This document shows positions 18,146-26,817 of a stretch of 64,000 nt of DNA, piece after piece (positions within the stretch are counted from its first letter, which is position 1; each line of letters opens with the position of its first letter). The translations under genes were made by a program, and so were the position numbers. The DNA is from Vibrio coralliilyticus ATCC BAA-450. GTDB taxonomy: Bacteria; Pseudomonadota; Gammaproteobacteria; Enterobacterales; Vibrionaceae. The notes below the pieces were generated by a model. It saw nothing but the letters and a program-made list of their open reading frames with translations, was not told where the DNA came from and did no database searches. The stretch covers positions 620,001 through 684,000 of the forward strand of contig NZ_ACZN01000017.1 of the NCBI RefSeq assembly GCF_000176135.1, written 5' to 3'.

Positions 18146-19033
18146 ATGGAGTTTATGTCTCAAATTTTCTCTGAGGCGACCATTATCTTCACCGAAACTT
18201 GGGTGGACGATAACTTTGTTCTCATTGCCGTTGCGATCTTTTTGATCGAGCTGATTCGATACGCGTTCAAAAAGAAACTAAGCTGGAATATGTTGGGTGA
18301 CAGTGCGACCAACTTTGTGACACTGTTTTTCCTCTTAGTGACGATATTCTTTGTCGGCTTAGCCTATGTTGCAGCGTTTGTCTTTGCTTATGAGAATCTT
18401 AGCATGACCCATCTTCCTATCACCGGCTGGACCATTCTGGGTTGCTTGATACTGGCAGATTTAGCCTACTACTGGGAACACCGATTTTTGCACAGCAACG
18501 GCTTAGCGTGGGGGACACATTCCGTGCACCATAGCTCTCCGTATTTTAATATTTCCGTGGCTTACCGCTTCGGGCCGCTAGACTGGTTTTTCCCATTCTT
18601 TTTCCATTTGCCGTTAATACTGCTTGGTTTTAATCCTTTTGTGGTCCTGATGTGCGAAACCTTTGTTCAGCTATTCCAGACGCTGCTGCATACCGAAACC
18701 GTGAAGAAGTTTCCGAGACCGATAGAAGCCATCTTCAATACACCGTCACACCATAGGGTTCACCATGCGACGAATAAGCAATATCTGGATAAGAATTACG
18801 CGGGTATTCTGATCATTTGGGATCGTATGTTTGGTACCTTTGCTCGCGAAGACGAAGAGGTGAAATACGGAGTTTACCCACGGATTAATTCCGTCAATCC
18901 ATTTAAAGTATACTTCCACGGCTATGCCAAACTGATTCAGCAATTGTGGCATGCACCAAGCTGGAGTTATCGCCTACAGCTTCTGGTCAAGCCGCCCATC
19001 TGGGCATGGAAACAAGAACAACAAAGGAAATAG
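18146..19033 (+). CDS. Sterol desaturase / fatty acid hydroxylase family protein
   Basis: This 295-residue membrane protein has three hydrophobic segments before a histidine-rich di-iron site: HRFLH (near residue 114), HSVHH (near residue 127) and HHRVHH (near residue 205). These are the conserved boxes of the fatty acid hydroxylase superfamily, which oxidises lipid or sterol-like substrates at the membrane. It lies 20 bases after the GyrI-like gene and 6 before the response regulator. The substrate is unknown; modification of membrane lipid in response to the two-component system is a reasonable guess. Confidence 0.85.
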   Translation: MEFMSQIFSEATIIFTETWVDDNFVLIAVAIFLIELIRYAFKKKLSWNMLGDSATNFVTLFFLLVTIFFVGLAYVAAFVFAYENLSMTHLPITGWTILGCLILADLAYYWEHRFLHSNGLAWGTHSVHHSSPYFNISVAYRFGPLDWFFPFFFHLPLILLGFNPFVVLMCETFVQLFQTLLHTETVKKFPRPIEAIFNTPSHHRVHHATNKQYLDKNYAGILIIWDRMFGTFAREDEEVKYGVYPRINSVNPFKVYFHGYAKLIQQLWHAPSWSYRLQLLVKPPIWAWKQEQQRK

Positions 19034-19039
19034 AGCATC

Positions 19040-19717
19040 ATGAGTATTAACGCCCTGCTAATCGAAGACGATAGAGATCTGGCCGAAGCCATCAGTGACT
19101 ATATGGAGCTAGACGGCTTTGAGTTTGATTTTGCCTACAATGGCGCAGCAGGGCTTAATCTAGCGTTAACTAATCAATACGACATCATACTCACCGACAT
19201 CAACATGCCCAAAATGGATGGTATTGACGTCTGTCAGTCACTCAGAGAGCAAGGCGTCAGTACTCCTGTTCTGATGCTCACCGCAAGAGATACACTCGAT
19301 GACAAAGTCACGGGGTTTGCTGCTGGATCTGATGACTATTTGGTTAAACCTTTTGCCATGGAAGAGCTCAAAATTCGTCTGCAAGCGCTGATTCGGCGCT
19401 CACAAGGTACCGTCACCTATCTTAAAGTCGGTGATCTGAGTATCGACTTGGATAAGCATCAAGCCACTCGTGCGGGTCAAACCTTAAAGCTTCCACCTGT
19501 GTGTTGGAAAATGTTGGTTTGTCTGATGCGCAATAGCCCCAACGTCGTCAGTAAAACCAAACTCGAAGAAGAAGTCTGGGGAGATGAGCTTCCTAGTCCA
19601 GATAGCTTCAAAGTCCACCTATTTAAACTTCGTCAGGCTATCGATGCCCCTTTTGAGAGTAAGCTGGTTCATACCGTGCACGGCGTAGGGGTAACAATCA
19701 GAGAGGAGGAGGCATGA
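19040..19717 (+). CDS. OmpR family two-component response regulator
   Basis: The 225-residue protein has a receiver domain with acidic pocket (IEDDRD), phosphoacceptor Asp53 (LTDINMP), Thr81 and Lys103 (YLVKPF), then a winged-helix DNA-binding domain (residues about 130-222). It overlaps the histidine kinase gene by four bases (ATGA), which marks it as that kinase's partner. It probably regulates its own operon or the neighbouring efflux operon. Confidence 0.92.
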   Translation: MSINALLIEDDRDLAEAISDYMELDGFEFDFAYNGAAGLNLALTNQYDIILTDINMPKMDGIDVCQSLREQGVSTPVLMLTARDTLDDKVTGFAAGSDDYLVKPFAMEELKIRLQALIRRSQGTVTYLKVGDLSIDLDKHQATRAGQTLKLPPVCWKMLVCLMRNSPNVVSKTKLEEEVWGDELPSPDSFKVHLFKLRQAIDAPFESKLVHTVHGVGVTIREEEA

Positions 19718-21009
19718 CTCGGGTCAGTATAAAGCGCGATATCTACCTCTACCTTTTTGGTATCGTCATCAGCCTCACTGCCATTTATGGACTGATGATC
19801 AATCAGAGTTATCAAACGGGGCTGTATGAAGCCGCCAAGTATGGCTTTCTTTACGAGCTTAAAGCGGCGGAAAGCGAGTACCTCAAATCTGGGCAACTTC
19901 CTCAATCTCAAAGCAGTACGCTTCAGGTCTACCTCGATTTCAATCAAGTCCCGCAGAAGTTTCTGACCGCCTTCGACTGGAACAGCTTTGAGAACGACGC
20001 CATCTACGAACGCTATATCCCCGCCACCGATGCAGCGTCGGGCGAATATCTGTATGCCGCCTACCATCATATCCCCAGTATCGATGCCACCTTGTATGTG
20101 GTGTCTCAGTATGACGAGTCCATTTATCTGGAATTGTTTGAGCTCAATCCTCCCGAGTCGGTCAGCCAATTTAACTCTGCCTTTATCATGATTGGCGGCT
20201 TACTGTTGCTGGTCTTTCTGATCATTCGCTTATTGATCTATCGCCTGACGAAACCCATTCTCGTGCTTTCCCAGTGGTCGGAAACGCTGGATCTAAATCA
20301 GACAGAGAAACTAGAACGCTTTCGCTATCGCGAGGTGGACCTTCTCGCCAACCAGTTGGTCGAAAGTGTCCGCAATGAAAGAGATGCCATCGACCGCGAG
20401 GAATTCTTTCTCAGAGCCGCCAGTCACGAATTAAGAACACCCGTCTCGATTATGTCTGCCAGTGGCGAAATGCTTGGGCGCTTGTCTGATTCGATGCCGC
20501 GAGGCGGGCAAAGAGCGGTTGCTCGTATCCAACGTTCGGTGGCGACGATGCAAACCCTCATCACCACGTTGTTATGGATGAGCCGAAATACCCAGACGGA
20601 ACTCGAAGCCAGCCGCGTCAACTTCAATCACCTTGCCAGTGAGATCATCGAAAGTCATCGCTATCTGATTGAAAGCAAAGACATCAGTGTAGAGTTGGAC
20701 GCCAGCTCAGACTCTTTACAAACGCAGGTTCCACTCGCGCTAATCCAAATTGTCCTGAACAATTTAGTACGCAATGCTTTTCAACACAGCGCTGACGGCA
20801 TTGTCCATATTGAATTGTCTGAGGAGCACATTACCATCTCCAATCCCGTAGAGCTGTCGGATAGTCAACAGTCCACCGAAACGTCCTTTGGAATTGGCTT
20901 GGCTCTGATTGAAAAAGTGTGTCGAAATCAGGGCTGGCACTTCATTCATCAGCAGAAAGATGACACCTATTTAGCCAAAGTCGATTTACAGAAAGAGTAT
21001 GAATCGTAG
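19714..21009 (+). CDS. Sensor histidine kinase
   Basis: The 431-residue protein has two membrane segments (about 10-28 and 156-178) framing a periplasmic sensor of about 125 residues, a HisKA domain with phosphoacceptor His238 (RAASHELRTP), and an ATPase domain with N-box (LNNLVRNAFQHS) and G-box (ETSFGIGLALIEKV). It partners the response regulator encoded just upstream. The input signal is unknown; the neighbours suggest membrane or envelope stress. Confidence 0.92.
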   Translation: MTRVSIKRDIYLYLFGIVISLTAIYGLMINQSYQTGLYEAAKYGFLYELKAAESEYLKSGQLPQSQSSTLQVYLDFNQVPQKFLTAFDWNSFENDAIYERYIPATDAASGEYLYAAYHHIPSIDATLYVVSQYDESIYLELFELNPPESVSQFNSAFIMIGGLLLLVFLIIRLLIYRLTKPILVLSQWSETLDLNQTEKLERFRYREVDLLANQLVESVRNERDAIDREEFFLRAASHELRTPVSIMSASGEMLGRLSDSMPRGGQRAVARIQRSVATMQTLITTLLWMSRNTQTELEASRVNFNHLASEIIESHRYLIESKDISVELDASSDSLQTQVPLALIQIVLNNLVRNAFQHSADGIVHIELSEEHITISNPVELSDSQQSTETSFGIGLALIEKVCRNQGWHFIHQQKDDTYLAKVDLQKEYES

Positions 21010-21075
21010 ACGGTAACCAAAAATTAACCTGCCATCGACTATCCTTGTTCCCAAGTTAAACAGCAGGAGTCAAAC

Positions 21076-21228
21076 ATGGGAACCTGGATTTTAGAAACAT
21101 TACTTTGGGCAATCGTGACCGTTGCGGTTTGTGTCGCTATCTGGGGATTCACCCTACCTAATATCCTGATTGCATTGGGAGTCTCTGTCGGTGTCTCATT
21201 GCTACTCGGTAATAGCTGGCGCAGTTAA
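21076..21228 (+). CDS. Small membrane protein, 50 residues
   Basis: A 50-codon frame starts at an ATG with a good ribosome site (CAGGAGTCAAAC) 66 bases after the kinase stop. It reads MGTWILETLLWAIVTVAVC at the start and is hydrophobic nearly throughout, with room for two short membrane helices linked by GFTLPN. No family is recognised. Its position suggests it belongs to the two-component operon, perhaps as a kinase modulator; that is inference. Confidence 0.55.
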   Translation: MGTWILETLLWAIVTVAVCVAIWGFTLPNILIALGVSVGVSLLLGNSWRS

Positions 21229-21241
21229 CGGGATGTGTAAG

Positions 21242-21260
21242 ACATCGAACCAAACGATGT
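21242..21260. terminator. Weak hairpin between convergent genes
   Basis: ACATCG pairs with CGATGT across a 7-nt loop between the small membrane protein gene and the convergent aspartoacylase-like gene. The stem is short and T-tracts are poor. Confidence 0.3.
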
Positions 21261-22250
21261 TTACTTAATCATCCGAACAATGAGAGACCCCGGAGAACGC
21301 AGTGCTTCTAGGTTACAACTAAGGACAGTGCCAGATTCCGGGGCATAGTAACTTGCGACATCAAACCCTAGACTGTTGTATTGAATCGCAAGCAACTCAC
21401 CCTTCTCAACCTTCTGCAACAAAGACACCTGTGGCTCTACAAAACCACCTTGCTTCGCCCGAATGCTGATGACTTGCTTCCCTTCTAGACACGAGTCATT
21501 TTCAACAACCTCACCTGGTAACACCTTATGATAACGCAGCACATTCAGAACGCCTTCTGCGGCGCGCTCAACCATTTCAGCATCATGGTATCGGCCAGAA
21601 CCGACCTCCACAGTAATACTTGGTACACCATGCTGGTTCCAAGTGGACTCCAAAACGCCTGACTCACCCGGATCGTTCAAAATAACATCTGGATTCATTA
21701 GCTTAGCTAATGTCCTGGCCTGTTCAAGGCGGTAGTCAGCAAACACGTATAACGGGTAGCTGGTGCCGGTGGTTTGAGTATGCAAGTCAATCGCGATTTC
21801 GGCATTAGGCTTAAGTACATGCTGCCAAAGGTTACCTAAATAACGCGCTGCTTCATTGCCCGCTTTATCTCCGGGGAAAAAGCGATTGAGGTTGGCGGAA
21901 GAGACATCCGGATCAACGGTGTGAAAGTCACGACTATGGTGAAGAATGCCGCTTAGGTTGATGGTCGGGACGATAGTAACGCAACCTGCCAGCGATTGCC
22001 CTACCAGCGCTTTTGCTACTTTCAGAGCGGTAACAATACCGTTTTGCTCATCCCCATGAACACCTGCTGTGATCATGACTTTTGGACCAGGCTTCGCACC
22101 TTTAAATACTCGGACAGGCATTTGTTGCCACAAGCCAAGTGCGTCCGTAGCAACGGCAAATAAAAACGCATGCTCACCCGCTTGCAGTGAATCAACATCA
22201 AGCGAATGAATAATTGGAAAATGTTCCACCACAGGGGCAACGTCAGACAT
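21261..22250 (-). CDS. Succinylglutamate desuccinylase/aspartoacylase family protein
   Basis: From the ATG at 22250 (AAGGAAG seven bases upstream) the protein is 329 residues. It has zinc-site motifs of the M14-like AstE/ASPA family: GVHGDEQNGI (His and Glu, near residue 70), and DLHTQTTG (His ligand, near residue 170), with a C-terminal beta-rich domain. These enzymes hydrolyse N-acyl amino acids in the cytoplasm. It is a close paralogue of the gene at 24086-25084, with a YfcC carrier between them. A TTG at 22256 is less likely as start. Confidence 0.85.
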   Translation of the reverse strand: MSDVAPVVEHFPIIHSLDVDSLQAGEHAFLFAVATDALGLWQQMPVRVFKGAKPGPKVMITAGVHGDEQNGIVTALKVAKALVGQSLAGCVTIVPTINLSGILHHSRDFHTVDPDVSSANLNRFFPGDKAGNEAARYLGNLWQHVLKPNAEIAIDLHTQTTGTSYPLYVFADYRLEQARTLAKLMNPDVILNDPGESGVLESTWNQHGVPSITVEVGSGRYHDAEMVERAAEGVLNVLRYHKVLPGEVVENDSCLEGKQVISIRAKQGGFVEPQVSLLQKVEKGELLAIQYNSLGFDVASYYAPESGTVLSCNLEALRSPGSLIVRMIK

Positions 22251-22272
22251 ACCCAAACTTCCTTATAGAACA

Positions 22273-22294
22273 AAGGCGAGCATACACTCGCCTT
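22273..22294 (-). terminator. Hairpin after the YfcC-type gene
   Basis: AAGGCGAG / CTCGCCTT forms an 8-bp stem with a 6-nt loop in the 100-base gap between the YfcC carrier and the downstream desuccinylase gene. On the minus strand it is followed by TTTGTTC. It may reduce read-through. Confidence 0.45.
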
Positions 22295-22355
22295 GAAAAA
22301 ACAGCTTACTTTAATCTCTGTTGCTAGTTGTGAATAGCACCAGATTAGAATTTTG

Positions 22356-23888
22356 TTAGGCAAATCCCGCCATGTGCGCGGCAACCACGACGATGCTGGA
22401 AAGCCCGAACAAAATCAACATAAAGCGACCACAGAACTTGACCCAAACGCCCCAGTCAATGCGACACACACCCAGCGTAGCCATTAGAGAGGCTGAGGTC
22501 GGAACGATGATGTTGGTAAAGCCGTCACCCAGCTGGAAAGCCAATACCGCAACTTGACGTGTCACACCTGTGATGTCAGCCAGAGGAGCCAACAACGGCA
22601 TAGTAAGTGCTGCCTGACCAGAACCAGAGGTCACAAAGAAGTTAAAGATGGATTGGAACACATACATCAGCCAAGCCGCCATCACATCTGGCAAACCGCT
22701 GATCAAGCTTCCTGCGCTATTTAAAATCGAGTTTAGGACACTGGCTTCATCAGTTGAACCTCCGCCAAGGATCAGCAATACACCTTTGGCACAGCCAACC
22801 AGTAACGCAGGTGCCAGCATGATACTTGCACCATCTTTAAACGCCGCCGACGCTTCGTTTAACGTCATCCCATTAAGGCGGAAGATCGTGCCAAGAATCG
22901 CCACAATGAAGCCCATAGTGAAAAACTGAGAGGCAATTTCTGGGATATACCATGCGTGAGCGACAACCCCCCAAACAACCCAAGCTGTTGTGCCAACCAC
23001 GGTTAGCAGCACTAATGTATCACCAAATGTCCATTTTACCGCTGGTTGGTCTGATGAATCCTGCTTTCTAAAGTAAGCATCTGTGTTGTAGGTGATCGAT
23101 TTGCTTGGGTTCGCTTTAATTCGCGATGCATAAGCCATGGTAAAACCAATAGCTAGTAGGGTGAAGCCTGCCCACATGACCATTCGCATCGTCATCCCAG
23201 ACAGCACCGGAACTCCGGCAATACCTTGTGCAATTGCAACGGAAAATGGATTCATCCAAGACGTCGCAAAACCAATTTGGGTCGCGACATAGGTGACCAT
23301 TACGGTAGTGATGCTGTCATAACCCAATCTCACCATTAATGGCGCGATAATAATGGCAAAAGCGACCGCTTCTTCGCCCATACCAAAAACGGCTCCGCCC
23401 AAAGAAAACAGCAGAAACAGCACTGGAATGAATAAGATCTCGCTGCCCTTTGTTTTGTCGATCAGATAGAGGATACCGTTGTCTATCGTGCCAGTGCGGA
23501 TGACCACACCAAACGAGCCACCGATAAGCAACATGAACATGATAACGCCAATAGCACTGCCCCATTTAGAACCTGAAACCAGCCCTTCAAAGGGGAAGTT
23601 CATCAGGCCAATACCGCCACCCGATGCAAAAAAACCAACGCTGTTGTACACCAGTTCCCCTTGCTCATCCCTCTCATAAGAGAAAGATTCAGGGTCGATG
23701 ACTGAACGTGTTTTTTCTACTCCGTCCGCGATGTAGGCCACTTCCTGGCTCTCAAATGAGCCAGCGGGTACAAAGTAGGTGAGAATGGCAGCGAAGATAC
23801 CGATAATAAAGATGAGAACTAAAGTGTCCGGCATCTGCCAGGTTTGGGCTTTTTCTACCCCAGATTGTTGTGTTTGAGCGTGTGACAT
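22356..23888 (-). CDS. YfcC family membrane carrier (basic amino acid / C4-type permease)
   Basis: The 510-residue protein has about 12 membrane segments and the features of the YfcC/arginine-ornithine antiporter-like group, with characteristic segments such as FGMGEEAVAF and TSGSGQAALTMPLL. It is an inner-membrane carrier, probably for amino acids or peptides. It sits between two aspartoacylase-like genes, which suggests it imports an N-acylated amino acid or dipeptide for them. The start has no strong ribosome site. Confidence 0.8.
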   Translation of the reverse strand: MSHAQTQQSGVEKAQTWQMPDTLVLIFIIGIFAAILTYFVPAGSFESQEVAYIADGVEKTRSVIDPESFSYERDEQGELVYNSVGFFASGGGIGLMNFPFEGLVSGSKWGSAIGVIMFMLLIGGSFGVVIRTGTIDNGILYLIDKTKGSEILFIPVLFLLFSLGGAVFGMGEEAVAFAIIIAPLMVRLGYDSITTVMVTYVATQIGFATSWMNPFSVAIAQGIAGVPVLSGMTMRMVMWAGFTLLAIGFTMAYASRIKANPSKSITYNTDAYFRKQDSSDQPAVKWTFGDTLVLLTVVGTTAWVVWGVVAHAWYIPEIASQFFTMGFIVAILGTIFRLNGMTLNEASAAFKDGASIMLAPALLVGCAKGVLLILGGGSTDEASVLNSILNSAGSLISGLPDVMAAWLMYVFQSIFNFFVTSGSGQAALTMPLLAPLADITGVTRQVAVLAFQLGDGFTNIIVPTSASLMATLGVCRIDWGVWVKFCGRFMLILFGLSSIVVVAAHMAGFA

Positions 23889-23933
23889 TTTATGAATATT
23901 TATAGTTTAAAAACGCATAAAACATCACACAAT

Positions 23934-23952
23934 TAGTTAGTATGTTCAACTA
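23934..23952. promoter_or_regulatory. Possible degenerate MarR-type operator upstream of the YfcC gene
   Basis: TAGTT-N9-AACTA lies about 46 bases upstream of the carrier start. It resembles the arms TAGTT...AACTA in the 40-bp palindrome at 26223-26262, but the spacer is one base longer and the flanks do not match. Only suggestive. Confidence 0.2.
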
Positions 23953-24085
23953 TAAAAGAACTAAAAATCGCCCTTTGAAACAATTTAATACGAAAAAACA
24001 GCAATTCTTAATAATATAATTTCATCACTGTTAAATATTGTCGTTCAGGCAAAAACCACATAAATGGTAAGACCCTCATTGATAA

Positions 24086-25084
24086 CTAATCAATCAACCG
24101 AACAACCAATGACCCCGGAGCACGAACCGACTCAACATTGTGGCTAATCACAGTCGCTTTGATTGGTGAGTAATACGTCTGGATCTCATCACCAAAGCTG
24201 TTGTATTGAGTGGCCAGCTTCTGCCCTGCTTCAACCAAATCCATCAGCTCAACATGGCAAATAACGAAACCGCCTTGCTCAGCCCGAACACTGGTGATTC
24301 GCTCGCCTTCCACACAAGGGTGATCCAGATCGACAACATCGCCTTCTATAAGCTGATAATCCTTGAGAACATTCTGTACTCCCGTGGTCGCGCGCTGAAT
24401 CATCTCCAAGTCAGTGTATCGACCTATCCCAACTTCAATGGTGATGGATGGAATATCAGCTCGGTTGTAAACCGTTTCCAAAATCCCCGGGTCTCCGGGA
24501 TCATTGAGAATCACATCGGGATTGATGAGTCTTGCCATTCGAATCGAATCATCCAATCGATAGTCAGCAAAAGCGTATAAAGGATAAGCCGAACCACTGG
24601 TCTGAGAATGGAGATCGATGGCCAAATCCGCATTGGGTTTCAGCAAGTTCTCCCAAAGGCTATTGGCATAGCGGCTAGCGTCATCGCCATTTGGATTACC
24701 TGGGAAGACGCGGTTAAGGTTAGCGGATGAGCTATCGGGGGCAGCAGAATGAAAGTCTCGACTATGCCTTGCTATTCCAGAAAGGTTAACAGTAGGCACT
24801 ATGGTAATGCAGCCTGAGATAGACTGACCTTCCAACTCACGCGCCAGTTTTTGTGCCGTTAGAATTCCGTTTTGCTCATCACCATGAACACCTGCGGTAA
24901 TCATGATACGTTTACCCGGTTTATCACCTTTAAACACACGTACAGGCAATGTCTGTGGATGACCAATGGCATCTGTGGCAACCGCAAACCAGAACTTATG
25001 CTCTCCCGGCTCCAATGCATTAACGTCCAACGCTTGTATCGTTGGATACATAGGCACAATGCACTCATTTAGTGGCTTCGTCAT
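24086..25084 (-). CDS. Succinylglutamate desuccinylase/aspartoacylase family protein (second copy)
   Basis: From the ATG at 25084 (GGAAGAGAACTG upstream) it is 332 residues. It has the same GVHGDEQNGI and DLHSQTSG zinc-site motifs as the copy at 21261-22250 and is similar along its length. The start follows the marR stop by 13 bases, so it probably shares the cytochrome b - marR transcript. A longer reading to 25159 would overlap marR and lacks family similarity. Confidence 0.85.
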   Translation of the reverse strand: MTKPLNECIVPMYPTIQALDVNALEPGEHKFWFAVATDAIGHPQTLPVRVFKGDKPGKRIMITAGVHGDEQNGILTAQKLARELEGQSISGCITIVPTVNLSGIARHSRDFHSAAPDSSSANLNRVFPGNPNGDDASRYANSLWENLLKPNADLAIDLHSQTSGSAYPLYAFADYRLDDSIRMARLINPDVILNDPGDPGILETVYNRADIPSITIEVGIGRYTDLEMIQRATTGVQNVLKDYQLIEGDVVDLDHPCVEGERITSVRAEQGGFVICHVELMDLVEAGQKLATQYNSFGDEIQTYYSPIKATVISHNVESVRAPGSLVVRLID

Positions 25085-25097
25085 CAGTTCTCTTCCC

Positions 25098-25525
25098 TTA
25101 AACAGCGGCGACCATTTTTTGCAGCAGGCGGATGATTTCATCACGCTCTTCAGGATCAAGCGAGCTAAGCAGCTTTTGATTGATCGCCATAGGGATAGGA
25201 ACCAAGGTTTCCTTTAACGCTCTTCCTTCATCAGTCAGATAAATACGAAAAGCGCGACGGCTATTAGGATCAGGCTGACGCTTAACCAGACCTAAATTTT
25301 CCAACTTATCAAGAGTGCGTGTCGTAGTTGAATTTTCCACTTTGGATTCTGAGCGATATCGCGCTGGGTCACGCCTTCCTCTTCCCACAAACACATAAGC
25401 GTTGGCCAAAGGGCAAGTGTTAATCCATGCTTTTTTAGTTCCGTATCAAAGGTTTTTGCAGCATCATTCGCCACCACATTGATCAACCAGCCAAAGCTGC
25501 TTTGTCTATCAAACGTCTCACTCAT
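25098..25525 (-). pseudogene. MarR family regulator, frameshifted
   Basis: Two frames join to a typical MarR protein of about 142 residues. The first, 25525 to about 25350, has FGWLINVVANDAAKTFD and WPTLMCLWEEEGVTQRDIA. The second resumes with SKVENSTTTRTLDKLENLG, the recognition helix region, and runs to 25098. One base is missing near 25345-25353 in CAGAATCC; an added A would restore AQKSKVENS. The gene lies between cytochrome b and a desuccinylase and probably represses the divergent cytochrome promoters through the 40-bp palindrome. Either a sequencing error or decay. Confidence 0.82.
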
Positions 25526-25550
25526 CGACGAGTTCTCTCAACCAGTAAAT

Positions 25551-26177
25551 TTACAAAGAAAAGGCAATAATTGTCATGGTAACTGATGTAGCTATAACTA
25601 GCACTAGCAAAGCTCGAAGTTGAGAAACAAACAGAAGAGCCGGATACTCAAACACGCCTTTCTGAACACCAGTGACCATCGCCCAAGTTAACGGCTTAGC
25701 ACGCAGTTTATAAACAATAATTGCCCCTACATGCAGCGCGATCAAAACCGGAAGAACATTAGCCAAGGTTAAATGCACCACTTCCAGCATATTGAATAAG
25801 CCATCCGTTAGCCAAATCTCCGCCAGAGGCAAATTGTCTAACATCCCAGCTAACGCCAAACCAGAAACGCACTGTAGAAGCAATGCCGTGATCATAGCCA
25901 CAACCATCCACCCACCCGCTGGATTGTGGCCAGGTTGTGCACTTGCCCTACCCATCATATAGCGGACAACTACTTTAGGTGAACGTAGAAACTGCCTGAA
26001 ACGGCTGGTTTCGCTACCCACATAACCCCAAATTAATCGCCAAAGAATAAGGGTGAACAAGGCTAACCCGAGTTGTACATGCGGGCCGTTACCTGAAAAC
26101 CCAGACGCCATTAATGCAATAAACAAAACAGCTTGTAACCAGTGATAAAGGCGTGTCGCCAGATCCCAAACTTTCAT
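25551..26177 (-). CDS. Cytochrome b (Ni/Fe-hydrogenase b-type, b561-like)
   Basis: The 208-residue membrane protein has about four membrane segments with conserved histidines that can bind two haems, including His12 (TRLYHW) and later ones at VVHLTLANV and IALHVGAI. It should move electrons between the quinone pool and a periplasmic cytochrome. It is divergent from a cytochrome c-prime gene, a common pairing in which cytochrome b reduces the c-type partner. It is followed by marR 25 bases on. Confidence 0.87.
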   Translation of the reverse strand: MKVWDLATRLYHWLQAVLFIALMASGFSGNGPHVQLGLALFTLILWRLIWGYVGSETSRFRQFLRSPKVVVRYMMGRASAQPGHNPAGGWMVVAMITALLLQCVSGLALAGMLDNLPLAEIWLTDGLFNMLEVVHLTLANVLPVLIALHVGAIIVYKLRAKPLTWAMVTGVQKGVFEYPALLFVSQLRALLVLVIATSVTMTIIAFSL

Positions 26178-26222
26178 TTTCCACCTCGACGGTATTGTTG
26201 ATGAACTAATCTTTGCATAAAC

Positions 26223-26262
26223 TTACACAGCAATAGTTGCAATTGCAACTATTGCTGTGTAA
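26223..26262. promoter_or_regulatory. Perfect 40-bp palindrome in divergent promoter region (probable MarR operator)
   Basis: Every base of 26223-26242 is complementary to 26262-26243. The centre is GTTGCAATTGCAAC. Back-to-back TTGCAA hexamers (26242-26237 on minus, 26243-26248 on plus) are fair -35 boxes, with weak -10 boxes 17 bases on in both directions. A repressor here would block both the cytochrome b and cytochrome c-prime promoters. The MarR protein encoded downstream of cytochrome b is the natural candidate. Confidence 0.65.
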
Positions 26263-26320
26263 ATTTAATTTCATCAACGAAGAAGATCCCTTTCGGATCG
26301 ATTAATCAGGAGAGAGTCAC

Positions 26321-26752
26321 ATGAAAAAGATACTCATCGGTTTAGCAGTGGTGCTGCCTTTAACTGCAATTGCACAAGACTTTAGTCAGCAGATAACAGA
26401 ACGCCAGAATGCCTTTGAAGGCATTGAATCGACCAGCAAACTGGTCAACAAAACCTTGAATGGCCGTGATACCGATTGGAGAAAGCTTGAAAATCAAAGC
26501 CAAAAGTTAGCAAACCACAGTCAAACGCTGCTGACTCTTTTTCCGCAAGGTAGCCATGTAGATAGCAAAGCAAAGCCTGAAATCTGGAGTAAACCAGACA
26601 AATTCAATCAATTGCTCACACAAATGGATCAAGGCTTTCAAGACCTCTATCAAGCGAGCCAGAACAAAGACATTAAGATGGCCGAATCAGGTTTTGAAAG
26701 CGCTCAAGATACCTGCCGCAGTTGCCATCGCAGCTACCGTTCTCGCTGGTAA
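26321..26752 (+). CDS. Cytochrome c-prime family protein
   Basis: The 143-residue protein has a signal peptide (about residues 1-19) and one haem-attachment motif CRSCH at residues 132-136, right at the C-terminus, as in cytochrome c-prime/c556. It should be a four-helix periplasmic cytochrome, possibly binding NO or acting with the divergent cytochrome b. The ATG follows CAGGAGAGAGTCAC. The next gene begins 65 bases later. Confidence 0.9.
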   Translation: MKKILIGLAVVLPLTAIAQDFSQQITERQNAFEGIESTSKLVNKTLNGRDTDWRKLENQSQKLANHSQTLLTLFPQGSHVDSKAKPEIWSKPDKFNQLLTQMDQGFQDLYQASQNKDIKMAESGFESAQDTCRSCHRSYRSRW

Positions 26753-26817
26753 CTTCATTTAATAACAACAGACAGCAATAACAAATACAGCCATTTTCAA
26801 ACTATTAAGGAAATAAC

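Noticed and set aside
22073..22384. 103-codon minus-strand frame overlapping the desuccinylase gene
   Set aside because: It runs over the start of a well-supported gene in another frame and crosses the terminator; no family resemblance.
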